DNA of 64,000 nt from 66-474 sp051954935. Lineage in GTDB: Bacteria > Pseudomonadota > Gammaproteobacteria > Xanthomonadales > Rhodanobacteraceae. The notes below the pieces were generated by a model. The model ran no database searches. It saw only the letters and a program-made list of their open reading frames with translations, and was not told the origin of the DNA. Positions 1 to 8,734 of the stretch are shown piece by piece. The DNA is taken from contig JBQCHG010000034.1 in assembly GCA_051954935.1 (NCBI GenBank), forward strand, positions 1 through 64,000. Direction: 5' to 3'. The position numbers and the translations under genes were made by a program. Numbering within the stretch: position 1 is the stretch's first letter; each line of letters opens with the position of its first letter.

Positions 1-194
1 TGATTCCCTTGTGCCAAAGCGGCACATTTTACGGTTGCGCGGCGGGCCAACACAAGCGCACCGCCCTTGGACGATGAGGCTCTCCCCGCAGGTCACTTCT
101 GCCGCGCATCGCCAGCGAGGACCCTATCCTTCCGGCAATGCTCCATGCACGCTCGGTCCTGTCATTCCTTTTCTGGAGTGGGCGAAGCAGGTGC

Positions 195-230
195 GGAAAG
201 AAAACAGGCGCCCGGTTTCCCGAGCGCCTG
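195..230 (-). terminator. Rho-independent terminator of the tRNA-Pro/Arg/His/Lys operon
   Basis: An 11-bp GC-rich stem (205-215 with 220-230, one mismatch) closes a TTTC/GAAA loop and, read on the minus strand, is followed by TTTTCTTTCC. It lies 8 nt past the 3' end of tRNA-Lys. Nothing recognisable is visible between position 1 and this site. Confidence 0.85.
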
Positions 231-237
231 TCTGTAT

Positions 238-313
<76 letters not shown>

Positions 314-327
314 GTTTTTTTCTTGAA

Positions 328-405
328 TGGGGTGGACGATGGGATTCGAACCCACGACAACCGGAATCACAATCCGGTACTCTAACCAGCTGAGCTACGC
401 CCACC
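328..405 (-). tRNA. tRNA-His (anticodon GTG)
   Basis: Cloverleaf on the minus strand with acceptor GTGGGCG/CGTCCAC, anticodon loop TTGTGAT (anticodon GTG) and encoded CCA at 328-330. The extra 5' G (G-1, position 405) opposite C73 is the identity element of histidine tRNAs. It lies 14 nt upstream of tRNA-Lys in the same transcript. Confidence 0.96.
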
Positions 406-410
406 ATAAA

Positions 411-551
411 GAGCGGTTTGCAAAGCTACTGCGCTCGGCATCTTGCGCGCCGGCGGTGCTCGGAATGCTCATGTACTGACGTGTACACCCCGCTTCCTGC
501 GCTCCGGCGTCGCGCAACCTGCCTGTGCTCGCTACGCTTTTCAAACCGCTC
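411..551. repeat. Dispersed inverted-end repeat element, copy 1 (inside the tRNA operon)
   Basis: A 141-bp non-coding element separates tRNA-His from tRNA-Arg. Its ends are inverted copies, GAGCGGTTTG at 411 and CAAACCGCTC ending at 551, and the similarity continues inward. Internal blocks (GCGCTCGGC, GCGCCGGCGGTGCTC, CATGTACTGACGTGTACA, GCGCTCCGGCG) recur in the copies at 47575-47774 and 59164-59417. The whole element must be transcribed as part of the tRNA precursor. Its function is unknown to me. Confidence 0.8.
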
Positions 552-585
552 TACGCTTCTTCCGATCTCTCCTCTGAAACACCAC

Positions 586-662
586 TGGCGCGCCCGACTG
601 GACTCGAACCAGCAACCGTCGGCTTAGAAGGCCGATGCTCTATCCGATTGAGCTACGGGCGC
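586..662 (-). tRNA. tRNA-Arg (anticodon TCT)
   Basis: Minus-strand cloverleaf with acceptor GCGCCCG/CGGGCGC, anticodon stem TCGGC/GCCGA with loop CTTCTAA giving anticodon TCT (reads AGA and AGG), and encoded CCA at 586-588. Second gene of the operon. Its distance to tRNA-His is enlarged by the repeat element at 411-551. Confidence 0.96.
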
Positions 663-719
663 AGCTCAAACGAATTCTCGCATCGAACTCCGGGTAGCGC
701 GACTTCGTCGATCGAGCGG

Positions 720-796
720 TGGTCGGGGCAGAGGGATTCGAACCCCCGACATCCAGCTCCCAAAGCTGGCGCTCTACCAGACTGAGCTATACCCCG
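720..796 (-). tRNA. tRNA-Pro (anticodon TGG)
   Basis: Minus-strand cloverleaf with acceptor CGGGGTA/TGCCCCG, anticodon stem CCAGC/GCTGG with loop TTTGGGA (anticodon TGG), and encoded CCA at 720-722. First gene of the operon, directly downstream of the promoter at 830-858. Confidence 0.96.
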
Positions 797-829
797 TAGT
801 GCCTTCCACGCGCCAGCCACAGCCGCGGA

Positions 830-858
830 ATACTAAGGTGGCGCGGCGGCAGCGTCAA
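830..858 (-). promoter_or_regulatory. Sigma-70 promoter of the tRNA operon
   Basis: Minus-strand TTGACG (858-853), a 17-bp spacer and TAGTAT (835-830). The predicted start lies about 25 nt upstream of tRNA-Pro. The sequence after the -10 box is CG-rich (TTCCGCGG), the kind of discriminator typical of stringently controlled stable-RNA promoters. Box match and spacing are seen directly; stringent control is inferred. Confidence 0.75.
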
Positions 859-871
859 CGCCGACGGTTGT

Positions 872-1999
872 TCAGCGGCGGCTGATCTCGTCCAGCGCGA
901 TGCGCACTTCCTTCACCGCGGATTCGGCGCGACGCTGGTCGGGCGCGTACAGCATGGGCAATTCCGGCGCCATCGCGCCTTCGGTGCGCGGACCGCGCAG
1001 GTGCTGCATCAGCGCCTTCAGCGGATGCGCGAAAGTATCCTCCACGGCGGTCCCTTCGTAGCCGCAATGCGCCATGCAGTTGTCGCATTTCGGATTGCGG
1101 CCGAATCCGTAAGCGTTCCAGTCGGTTTCGTTCATCAGCTCGTCGAAGGTCGCGGCATGACCTTCGTCCACCAGCAGGTAGCACGGTTTCTGCCAGCCGA
1201 AGATGTTGTAGCAGGGCATGGACCAGGGCGTGCACTGGTAGGTCTGGTTCCCGGCGAGGAAATCCAGGAACAATCCGGACTGGTTGAACCGCCACCTGCT
1301 CCGGCGCTGCCTTCCAAGCCGGAAGATGTCCCGGAACAGCCGCTTGCTCTTGCCACGCGTCAGGAAGGCCTGCTGGTTAGGCGCATGCTGATAGCTGTAG
1401 CCCGGCGACAGGGTGATGCCCTCCACGCCCAGCTTCGTCACGTAATCGAAGAAATCAGCGACGCGCCGCGGCTCCTCGCCGGTGAACAGGGTGCAATTGA
1501 CGGTCACGCGGAAACCGTGTGACAACGCCAGCGTGATCGCCTCGACCACCGTGTCGAACACACCTTCGCGATCCACCGAGCGGTCGTGGCGCTCGCGGTC
1601 GCCATCCAGATGCACCGAGAAGGTGAGATACGGCGACGGCTTGAACAAGTGCAGCTTCTGTTTCAGCAGGATCGCATTAGTGCACAGGTAAACGAACTTC
1701 TTGCGCGCGATGATGCCTTCGACGATCTGCACGATGTCCTTGTGGATCAGCGGCTCGCCGCCGGGAATCGAGACCATCGGCGCGCCGCATTCGTCAACCG
1801 CATGCAGGGCCTCTTCCACGCTCATGCGACGCTTCAGGATGTCCTTCTCGTAATCGATTTTGCCGCAACCCGGGCACGCCAGATTGCACTGGAACAACGG
1901 CTCCAGCATCAGCGTGAGCGGGTAGCGCTTCACGCCACGCAGCCTCTTCCCGAGCACGTAACGGGCGACCCGGTATTGCTGGATCAGCGGAATGCCCAT
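872..1999 (-). CDS. hpnH: Adenosyl-hopene transferase HpnH (radical SAM)
   Basis: 375-aa radical-SAM enzyme that joins the 5'-deoxyadenosyl group to diploptene, giving adenosylhopane, the first step of hopanoid side-chain extension. The [4Fe-4S]-binding motif CNLACPGC has cysteines at residues 38, 42 and 45. A glycine-rich SAM-contact segment (PGGEP) follows near residue 80. The C-terminal part contains the extra conserved cysteines (around residues 255-310) typical of the HpnH/DUF3463 family. It is the last gene of the operon, and its ATG overlaps the end of idi by 16 nt. Length and motifs are normal for the family. Confidence 0.95.
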   Translation of the reverse strand: MGIPLIQQYRVARYVLGKRLRGVKRYPLTLMLEPLFQCNLACPGCGKIDYEKDILKRRMSVEEALHAVDECGAPMVSIPGGEPLIHKDIVQIVEGIIARKKFVYLCTNAILLKQKLHLFKPSPYLTFSVHLDGDRERHDRSVDREGVFDTVVEAITLALSHGFRVTVNCTLFTGEEPRRVADFFDYVTKLGVEGITLSPGYSYQHAPNQQAFLTRGKSKRLFRDIFRLGRQRRSRWRFNQSGLFLDFLAGNQTYQCTPWSMPCYNIFGWQKPCYLLVDEGHAATFDELMNETDWNAYGFGRNPKCDNCMAHCGYEGTAVEDTFAHPLKALMQHLRGPRTEGAMAPELPMLYAPDQRRAESAVKEVRIALDEISRR

Positions 2000-2598
2000 C
2001 GTGGTGAATCCTCCTTGATTCCTACCCCGATCGCAGCCAACTCCTCACCGAAATCGTGGCGCAGGCGCCGCCATTCAAGCTTCAGCCAAGGCGTGAAGCG
2101 TTCGGGATATTCCGCGATCTCGCGATCCAGCTCCGCCGGGCTTGCGTAACGCCACGCCGAGATCTCGTTCCGGTTGGCGCGCACCAGCGCACCGGTGCGT
2201 CCCAGGAACACCGAGCACAACTCGTGCTCGGCCCCGAGTTCGCCGTAGTCGGCCTGGTATTCGAACTTGTACAGATAGTGCAACGCGCAGCGGAACCCGA
2301 GTTCCTGCTGCAGCCGGCGTTGCGTGGCTTCGCGCATCTCCTCGCCCTGGCGCGGATGGCTGCAGCAGCTGTTCGACCAGTAGCCTGGCCACAGGCGCTT
2401 GCCGGCGCTGCGCTGCTGCAGCAGCAACTCGCCACGCTCGTTGAACACGAACAGCGAGAACGCGCGATGCAGGATGCCGTGATCGTCATGGCAGGCAGCC
2501 TTGCTTGCGTACCCGATCTCGCGATCGTCCGCGTCCACGAGGATCAGCGGTTCGGCATCGGAGGACACCACCACGTCGCGTTGCAAGGCTTCAGCCAA
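1984..2598 (-). CDS. idi: Isopentenyl-diphosphate delta-isomerase, type I
   Basis: 204-aa Nudix-fold enzyme that interconverts IPP and DMAPP. This step is obligatory in an organism making isoprenoids by the mevalonate route, because only IPP leaves that pathway. The catalytic-cysteine region reads SNSCCSHP (residues 75-82), as in type I enzymes, and the acidic metal-binding segment GAEHELC follows near residue 123. It is the metal-dependent type I family and not the flavin-dependent type II. Its start overlaps the reductase/kinase fusion by 8 nt and its end overlaps hpnH, so it is translationally coupled to both. Confidence 0.94.
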   Translation of the reverse strand: MAEALQRDVVVSSDAEPLILVDADDREIGYASKAACHDDHGILHRAFSLFVFNERGELLLQQRSAGKRLWPGYWSNSCCSHPRQGEEMREATQRRLQQELGFRCALHYLYKFEYQADYGELGAEHELCSVFLGRTGALVRANRNEISAWRYASPAELDREIAEYPERFTPWLKLEWRRLRHDFGEELAAIGVGIKEDSPRWAFR

Positions 2599-4876
2599 GT
2601 TCCACCTCCATGGCCTGATAGCCCGCGTTGCGCATCGCGCGCACCACGCGGTCGCTCTCCTCGGGGCACAGCGCGATCACGGAGCCACCGCCGCCGCCAC
2701 CGGTGAGCTTGGCTCCCAGGGCACCATTGTCGCGAGCGATCTGCAGCAGCTCCTCGATTTCCCAACTCGATACCTGCAACGCGTTCAACTGACCCTGGCA
2801 GATGTTCATGAGCTCGCCGAGCTGGTGCAGGTCGTGGGCGGCCAGCGCTTCCACGGCGTGCAGCGTGAGCGCGTCGATCTCGTCGAAGATGCGTTCGTAC
2901 AAAACCCTATTGCGCTGCCAAGCCTCGCGCACGCGCGCGACCATCTTGGCGGTCAGGCTTTCAGTTCCGGACAGGCCGATTACCAGCGGGAGCGGCTCCT
3001 CGAGATGCAGCGGCTGGATCAATGGCGGATCGCCACGCCGGAACAGCATCGCCCGCCCGAAGGTCGCCACGGTGTTGTCCACGCCCGACGGCGTGCCGTG
3101 TGCGATCTTTTCGCACTCGTAGGCAAGGCCGCAGATGTCATCTTCGCTCAAGTTCAACTTGCAGTGACGATCGAGGGCGCGGATCACCGCCACCGCGAGT
3201 GCGGCCGAACCGCCCAGGCCCATCGCACGCGGCACGTTCGGGAATACCTGGACCAGCAGCTTGCGATCGGCGATCTGCAATTTCTCCAGCAGCATCGCCA
3301 GCGATTGGGCGAACGAACCCGGATGCGCGGCGTGCTGGTGCAGGCGCTGCTCGATGCCCCAGCGCGGGATCGCCAAGGTGATGCCGTCCTTCGCATCTTC
3401 CACGCGCGCGCGGATGGCCAGCGGAACCGGCGCGGCGATCGCGTGGCGCCCGTGCACTACCGCGTGTTCCCCAAGCAGGATCACCTTGCCGTGGCCGGCA
3501 GCGTCCTCTTCCGAGGCCTGCGTGGGTGCCGGCGCGGGTTTGGGCGGCGCCGGTTTGCCGCGCAGTTCGGCGATGATCTGACGTGCCTTCCAGATCTTGA
3601 TCTCGCCACTTTCCAGCAGGCGTTCCACTACGGTGTCGAAGATGTCCGGCGTGGCCTCCGCAGCGGTGGCCACGCTGCGCGCATGCAAGGTCATGTGCCC
3701 CTGCTGGATGCCATCGGTGACCAGCGCGCGCAACGCGGAGAAGTTCTGCGCCAGTCCGACCGCGCCCATCACTTCGGCGAGCTCGCGCGCGCTCCGGATG
3801 CCGAGCAGGTGATGATTGATCGCGACGGTCGGATTGGATTGCAGCGGGCCGCCGACGATGCCGACCTTCATCGGCATCTCGATGCTGCCGACCAGGTCGC
3901 CGCTTTCGTTCTTGTACCAGCGCGTCAGCGCAGTGTAGGCCTTGCCGCGCGCCGCATAGGCGTGCGCGGCGGCTTCCAGCGCGCGCCAATCGTTCCCGGT
4001 CGCGAGCGCGACCGCGTCCACGCCGTTCATCACGCCCTTGTTGTGGGTCGCGGCACGGTACGGATCCACGATCGCAAGATCATTGGCAAGCACGATCCCA
4101 TCGCGCACCTGCTCGCCATCATGGCGCTTGCCGCCGAGCAACCTGGCCGGGATCGTGCAACTCGCACGCACCAGTGCACGATCGGTGAGGTTGGAAAGGA
4201 TGCGCAGGAACACCTTGCCGCCGGAGATCGCCTCGATCAGCGGCGCCACGCCCTCGCACATGGTGTTGACGAGGTTGGCGCCCATCGCATCGCAGGTGTC
4301 CACCAGCAAGTGGACGACCACCATGTCGCGCTTGCCGTCCGGCGAGGCATGGATCATCACTTCGATATCCTCGGCACCGCCGCCGCGCGCAACCATGTTC
4401 GGATGCAGGCTGTTGGCGAGGTTCAGGATCTCGTCCTTGCGCCGAAGCAGCGCGGCCTGCGCCTTGCTGGAATGCGCGACATCCACCACCTGCACCTGGC
4501 CGATGAGGATGGGGCGCGTGCTCTCGGCGCGGAACCCGCCCGCCGCGCGCACCAGCTTGGCCGCGGAACTCAACGCCGCCACGATCGAGGGTTCCTCGAC
4601 GACCAGCGGCACGAGGTATTCCCTGTCATTGATCAGGAAATTGAGCCCGAGCCCAACCGGGAGGCCCATCACGCCGACGACGTTCTCGATCATCTTGTCG
4701 GCGCACTCGACGTTCAGCGTGTGCTTGCCGGAAAGCAACGCGCTGCAGTCCTCGCGCGGCAGCAAGCCTCGCTCACGCACCCATTGCACGCGCTCCGCCA
4801 CCGACAGTTTGTAGAACCCCGGCATGCGCGAGCGGCTGGGATGCTGCTGCGGCTGCGGGATGCTCGACTCGTCCAT
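2591..4876 (-). CDS. mvaA-mvaK1: HMG-CoA reductase (class II) fused to mevalonate kinase
   Basis: 761-aa two-enzyme protein. Residues about 18-450 are a class II hydroxymethylglutaryl-CoA reductase: it begins MPGFYKLSVAERVQW and keeps the catalytic set known from the Pseudomonas mevalonii enzyme, Glu95 (EEPSIVA), Lys280 (THNKG), Asp296 (GND) and His394 (GHMTLH). A Pro/Ala-rich linker (about 441-460) leads into a GHMP-type mevalonate kinase (about 470-761) with GKVILLGEHAVVHG, GLGGSAAL and a C-terminal TGGGGGGSV loop. I chose the ATG at 4876 because GGAGAAGAG precedes it; ATG 4825 is a weaker alternative. The 5' end overlaps the phosphomevalonate kinase gene by 104 nt. The substrate of the second half is the product of the first. 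Confidence 0.92.
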   Translation of the reverse strand: MDESSIPQPQQHPSRSRMPGFYKLSVAERVQWVRERGLLPREDCSALLSGKHTLNVECADKMIENVVGVMGLPVGLGLNFLINDREYLVPLVVEEPSIVAALSSAAKLVRAAGGFRAESTRPILIGQVQVVDVAHSSKAQAALLRRKDEILNLANSLHPNMVARGGGAEDIEVMIHASPDGKRDMVVVHLLVDTCDAMGANLVNTMCEGVAPLIEAISGGKVFLRILSNLTDRALVRASCTIPARLLGGKRHDGEQVRDGIVLANDLAIVDPYRAATHNKGVMNGVDAVALATGNDWRALEAAAHAYAARGKAYTALTRWYKNESGDLVGSIEMPMKVGIVGGPLQSNPTVAINHHLLGIRSARELAEVMGAVGLAQNFSALRALVTDGIQQGHMTLHARSVATAAEATPDIFDTVVERLLESGEIKIWKARQIIAELRGKPAPPKPAPAPTQASEEDAAGHGKVILLGEHAVVHGRHAIAAPVPLAIRARVEDAKDGITLAIPRWGIEQRLHQHAAHPGSFAQSLAMLLEKLQIADRKLLVQVFPNVPRAMGLGGSAALAVAVIRALDRHCKLNLSEDDICGLAYECEKIAHGTPSGVDNTVATFGRAMLFRRGDPPLIQPLHLEEPLPLVIGLSGTESLTAKMVARVREAWQRNRVLYERIFDEIDALTLHAVEALAAHDLHQLGELMNICQGQLNALQVSSWEIEELLQIARDNGALGAKLTGGGGGGSVIALCPEESDRVVRAMRNAGYQAMEVELG

Positions 4877-5915
4877 GATGCTCTTCTCCGTACCCGTTGA
4901 CGCGCAGTCCGCGCGCGTCCAATTCCAGTTCGATCTCGCGGAAACCCTCGCGCGCGACGCGCAGGCGGAATTCGCGCAGACGCAGCGGATCGTTCGACAA
5001 TGCGACTCCGACGTCGCCGCCGCCCGCACCGCAGGGTTTGTATGTCACGCCGCACGCCGCGGCGCACGCGGCGATCGCGCGATGCTCGAGGCTGAAGATG
5101 TCCACGCCGCTGGCTTCACCCAGTTTGCGCAGGCCCTCCGCGTACAGTGCGATCGTTTCCAGCAATGCCGGGGTATTTCCGGCGTCGATCGCCATGGTCG
5201 CCGCCTCCGCGCTCAACCGCAGGTCGCGCAGCAGCAGTCCATAACTGGCCGGGGAGCGCGCGCGCCACACGGCCATGCGCGCCAGCAGTTCCGCGGTCTG
5301 CGCCGGACGGCCAGACCATACGCAGCACCAGTGCAATGACGATGGCCATTCCACGGGCGAGATGCGCGGCGCACTCGAGTGCAGGCGATAGGTGATCACG
5401 CCACCGCGCAGGCTTGCGGCTACATCCACGCCGCTACCGCGTCCGTCCTGGAACATGCGGTGCATCGCGATCAGACGTTGCGCTGGAGGCAGCTCGCATC
5501 CAAGGTGCGCGGCAATGGCAGCGGTAAGCGCGACGGTGAGCGCGGCGCTTGAGCCGAGCCCGAGCTTCTGGCGCGTGTCGTCGAGGAAGAAGGGGCGCGT
5601 ATCCGCCCTCGCCCGGAACGGCAAAGGCGGGTTGCCCGCGCAGAGCATCTCGACCACGGTGGTGACCAGCCGCAAGCGCTCGGCATCCATGCCGTCCAGA
5701 TCGTTCCAGCGCACACAGCCGTCCGGATCCAGCTGCCAGTGCGCACCCACCACGCCGACTTCCGGCGCATCGATCCGGCATTCGTCGCCATCGCAATCCT
5801 CGAGCAGCACGCTCGCACGGCGGTCCACGGCCATCACCAGCGCCGGTGCGCCTTCCAGCACGGCATACTCGCCGACCAGGACCAATTTGCCGGGCGCACT
5901 CGCTTCGATACGCAT
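4773..5915 (-). CDS. mvaK2: Phosphomevalonate kinase (GHMP family)
   Basis: 380-aa GHMP kinase predicted to phosphorylate mevalonate 5-phosphate to the diphosphate. The three family motifs are present: ASAPGKLVLVGEYAVLEG at the N-terminus, KLGLGSSAAL near residue 120, and KPCGAGGGDVGVAL near residue 295. The start codon shares a base with the mvaD stop (TGATG), so translation is coupled. The last ~35 residues lie in the 104-nt overlap with the downstream reductase and are rich in Ala/His/Gly; they extend past the kinase fold and may be a by-product of the overlap. Assignment to the phosphomevalonate step rests on motif 1 (VGEYAVLEG) and on the other mevalonate genes being accounted for. Confidence 0.88.
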   Translation of the reverse strand: MRIEASAPGKLVLVGEYAVLEGAPALVMAVDRRASVLLEDCDGDECRIDAPEVGVVGAHWQLDPDGCVRWNDLDGMDAERLRLVTTVVEMLCAGNPPLPFRARADTRPFFLDDTRQKLGLGSSAALTVALTAAIAAHLGCELPPAQRLIAMHRMFQDGRGSGVDVAASLRGGVITYRLHSSAPRISPVEWPSSLHWCCVWSGRPAQTAELLARMAVWRARSPASYGLLLRDLRLSAEAATMAIDAGNTPALLETIALYAEGLRKLGEASGVDIFSLEHRAIAACAAACGVTYKPCGAGGGDVGVALSNDPLRLREFRLRVAREGFREIELELDARGLRVNGYGEEHHGRVEHPAAAAASQPLAHAGVLQTVGGGARAMGA

Positions 5916-6913
5916 CAGGCGATCTCCATTTCGCTCTCCCGCAACAATCGCGCACCCTCACCCAGCCGGCTGCGCAGCACCGTGGCCACGCCCGGCACTT
6001 CCGCCAGCGCCTTGGCCACGCGCTCGGCATCTTCCGGCACGCAGATCGCTTTCACCTGCGGTCCGGCGTCGATGGTGAAGAACACCCGCACACTGTCGCG
6101 CTCGCGCAAGGCGCGGATGCGATGCATGCATTCCAGCGTCGCCGCGTTCCAGTACATCAGCGCCGGACGGCTGGACATCATCACCGCATGCATCTTCAGG
6201 CAATTGTGTTCGCTGACCGCGGCGAGCGCCGCGAAGTCGTGAGCCAGCACCGCAGCCTGGGCGATCGCCAGATCAGCGTCCGCGTTCCCCACCCACTCGT
6301 TGTAGAACGGCGAGGTGCGCCGGCTGATCTCCATGCCGGCGCGCGAACCGATCGGCTTGGCGCTGCGCGAGGTCACGGCGATCACGACGTCCAGCGGCCA
6401 ATCCTTGCCGGGCAGCAGTGTGCGCGGGGTGGCGTCCAGACCGGAACCGCTCCGTTGCGTGGTCAGCAATACGTAGCCGCCGAATAAGGAGCGCGCGGCG
6501 GAACCGGAACCGCGCCGCGCCAGGCTCGAGAGGATGCGGCGATCCAGGTGCAGGTCCAGGGCCGCGCTCGCGGCCAATACCAGCGCCGCGAAACCGGACG
6601 CGGAGGACGCCAGCCCGGCAGAAGTCGGAAAGTTGTTGCGGGTCTCGATGCGTGCGCGCTTCTCCACGCCTGCGAGCGCACGCAGGGAATCCAGACAGGC
6701 CGTTACTCGCGCGGCTGCGGCGGGAGCCGGCGCACCGTTCAGGCGCAATTCGTCGCGCTTCAGCGATGCATCGAATTCCACCCGCGTGCGTGTCCACAGC
6801 GAGTCCAAGGTGACGGAAAGCGAGCCGGTCGCCGGCAAATTCAACGCCGTGTCGCGTTTGCCCCAATACTTGATCAAAGCGATGTTCGGCTGCGCCTGGG
6901 CAATCCCTGCCAT
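5915..6913 (-). CDS. mvaD: Diphosphomevalonate decarboxylase
   Basis: 332-aa enzyme making IPP from mevalonate 5-diphosphate with ATP and release of CO2. It has the family signatures NIALIKYWGKRD at residues 10-21, FPTSAGLASSASGFAAL near 95-111 and GSGSAARSLFGGY near 135-147. The ATG at 6913 was chosen over longer in-frame starts because AAGGAG lies 11 nt upstream and homology begins right there. It is followed without gap by the phosphomevalonate kinase. The 109 nt upstream, towards hpnA, is the largest gap in the operon; I see no convincing promoter in it. Confidence 0.94.
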   Translation of the reverse strand: MAGIAQAQPNIALIKYWGKRDTALNLPATGSLSVTLDSLWTRTRVEFDASLKRDELRLNGAPAPAAAARVTACLDSLRALAGVEKRARIETRNNFPTSAGLASSASGFAALVLAASAALDLHLDRRILSSLARRGSGSAARSLFGGYVLLTTQRSGSGLDATPRTLLPGKDWPLDVVIAVTSRSAKPIGSRAGMEISRRTSPFYNEWVGNADADLAIAQAAVLAHDFAALAAVSEHNCLKMHAVMMSSRPALMYWNAATLECMHRIRALRERDSVRVFFTIDAGPQVKAICVPEDAERVAKALAEVPGVATVLRSRLGEGARLLRESEMEIA

Positions 6914-7022
6914 GGCTACGACAACTCCTTGAGTTAGCCGAATCAGCATACGGCGGCGGTGTAGGCGGGCTGTGAAATGCGTGGCTGTCGCGCGCGTACC
7001 TGATGAACCCGCGCGAAATGCG

Positions 7023-8024
7023 TCACGTGTACCCGTGCGCATCGAACCAATGCACGGCATCCTCCAGCGCCGCCTGCGCCGGCCGCGGCTGATAGCCGAG
7101 CTCGCGGGTCGCGCGTGCATGCGAGAAAAACATCCGCTTACGTGACAATTCCACGCCGGCCACCGTGACCAGCGGCTCGCGGCCGCTGACACGTGCCCAG
7201 GCTTCGGCAGCCCAGGCGATCGGCAGGACCGCATCCGGCGGCAATCGCCAGCGCGGCGGATGATGTCCGCTGATCTTCGCCACGCGGGTGAGGATTTCGC
7301 GCAAGCTCAGGTTTTCGCCCCCCAACACATACCCCCGCCCACGTTCGCCATGCTGGTAGGCCAACCAGTGGCCGGCCGCGACATCGTCCACGTGCACGAT
7401 GTCCAGGCCCGTATCCACGTAGGCCGGCATGCGTCCGCGCGCGGCATCGAGGATCAGGCGTCCGGTGGGTGTCGGCTTGATGTCGCGCGGCCCGACCGGA
7501 GCGGCGGGGTTCACGATCACCACGTCCAGGTTCTTGCCCTTCGCCAGCGCCCGGACCTTGCGCTCGGCAAGGAACTTGGACCGCTTGTAATGGCCGATCA
7601 TGTCGTCGAACGACACCGGCGTCTTCTCGTCGGCCGGCGATCCGTCCTTGCTGGTGCCGAGCGTGGCCACGCTGCTGGTGTAGACGATGCGAGGCACGCC
7701 CGCGCGTGCCGCGGCCACCAGGAGGTTGCGGCTGCCGCGCACGTTGGTCGCATAGATTTCAGAGGGATGCCGCACCCACATCCGGTAGTCGGCGGCGACA
7801 TGGAACACGCCGCGACAGCCCTGCACCGCGGGGACCAGCGTTTCCGGCGCGCACAGGTCGCCCACCACGGTTTCGACGTCCAGCCCGCGCAGGTTGTCGA
7901 GGCGACTGGTCGCGCGCACCAGCGCTCGCACGCGCTGCCCCGCCTCCAACAGCCTGCGCACCACTGCCGAACCGACGAAGCCCGTCGCCCCGGTCACCAG
8001 CATCAGCTCGCCACTGGCACTCAT
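7023..8024 (-). CDS. hpnA: Hopanoid-associated sugar epimerase HpnA
   Basis: 333-aa NAD(P)-dependent short-chain/extended epimerase. The Rossmann motif TGATGFVGSAV is at residues 11-21, and the catalytic tyrosine/lysine region HYKRSK is near residue 145. HpnA proteins are found with hopanoid clusters and are thought to act on the sugar-derived side chain; the exact reaction is not settled. The start is set at 8024 because it forms an ATGA overlap with the hpnG stop, whereas the longer reading frame is only a shadow of hpnG. Good match in length and context. Confidence 0.9.
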   Translation of the reverse strand: MSASGELMLVTGATGFVGSAVVRRLLEAGQRVRALVRATSRLDNLRGLDVETVVGDLCAPETLVPAVQGCRGVFHVAADYRMWVRHPSEIYATNVRGSRNLLVAAARAGVPRIVYTSSVATLGTSKDGSPADEKTPVSFDDMIGHYKRSKFLAERKVRALAKGKNLDVVIVNPAAPVGPRDIKPTPTGRLILDAARGRMPAYVDTGLDIVHVDDVAAGHWLAYQHGERGRGYVLGGENLSLREILTRVAKISGHHPPRWRLPPDAVLPIAWAAEAWARVSGREPLVTVAGVELSRKRMFFSHARATRELGYQPRPAQAALEDAVHWFDAHGYT

Positions 8025-8734
8025 GATTGCGCGCACCGCGGCAACACGCGTGCCGCGCGCCACAGGCTGCCGCGTGCCGCAGCCATGTCCTTGCGCAACC
8101 CGTTGAGATCGCGCCAGGCGCGCGGGCCTGCGCGCAGCACCCCCGGCATGGCGCGCCAGCGCACGCCGCCGTTGGAATCCAGCAGATGCAGCATCATGTC
8201 CGGGATCTCGCGCGAAACCGGATCGCAGATCGCCTTGACCGCCACGAACGGCACGCCCGCGCGCCGCGCGATCGTCGCCACGCCTGCGCTTTCCATGTCC
8301 ACCGCCAACATGCCGCGCCCGGCCAGCGCGCGCTTGGCTTCCACCGAAGTCACCGGCACGCGGCTGCAAAAAAGCGTGTCGCGTTCGCGTGCGCGTACGC
8401 CCAGCACCTGCTGCACCCGCGCGCGCAACGCCCGGTCGGTGATCCACTCTTCACCGTCCGAGATCACGCGTTCGGGCAGCAGCAAGTCGCCGGGAACCAG
8501 ATCGTTCGCAAGCCCGCCAGCCACACCCCAGCTCAGCAGCGCCCGCGCTCCACGTTCGACGAGCTTTCGCGCCGCATCGGCCGCGCGCTCGAAGCCCAAT
8601 CCCGCGATGGCCAACATGCCCCAGTCGAAGACTTCGAAGTCGCCGGCATGGGGATGTTCCATGCCGAAGCTGTCCGCTTCGCCGGGCAGCGCAACGACCA
8701 CCCCAAGCTCAGCGTTGTGCGCCCGCGCGGACAT
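8021..8734 (-). CDS. hpnG: Adenosylhopane nucleosidase/phosphorylase HpnG
   Basis: 237-aa protein of the nucleoside-phosphorylase fold. HpnG removes adenine from adenosylhopane to give ribosylhopane (or its phosphate), the step after HpnH. The conserved purine-binding segment VDMESAGVA is near residue 145, with SWGVAGGL at about 68-75. Its start overlaps the cyclase gene by 26 nt and its stop overlaps hpnA by 4 nt. HpnH and HpnG together make adenosyl- and ribosylhopane, so the cell probably makes extended C35 hopanoids. Confidence 0.92.
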   Translation of the reverse strand: MSARAHNAELGVVVALPGEADSFGMEHPHAGDFEVFDWGMLAIAGLGFERAADAARKLVERGARALLSWGVAGGLANDLVPGDLLLPERVISDGEEWITDRALRARVQQVLGVRARERDTLFCSRVPVTSVEAKRALAGRGMLAVDMESAGVATIARRAGVPFVAVKAICDPVSREIPDMMLHLLDSNGGVRWRAMPGVLRAGPRAWRDLNGLRKDMAAARGSLWRAARVLPRCAQS

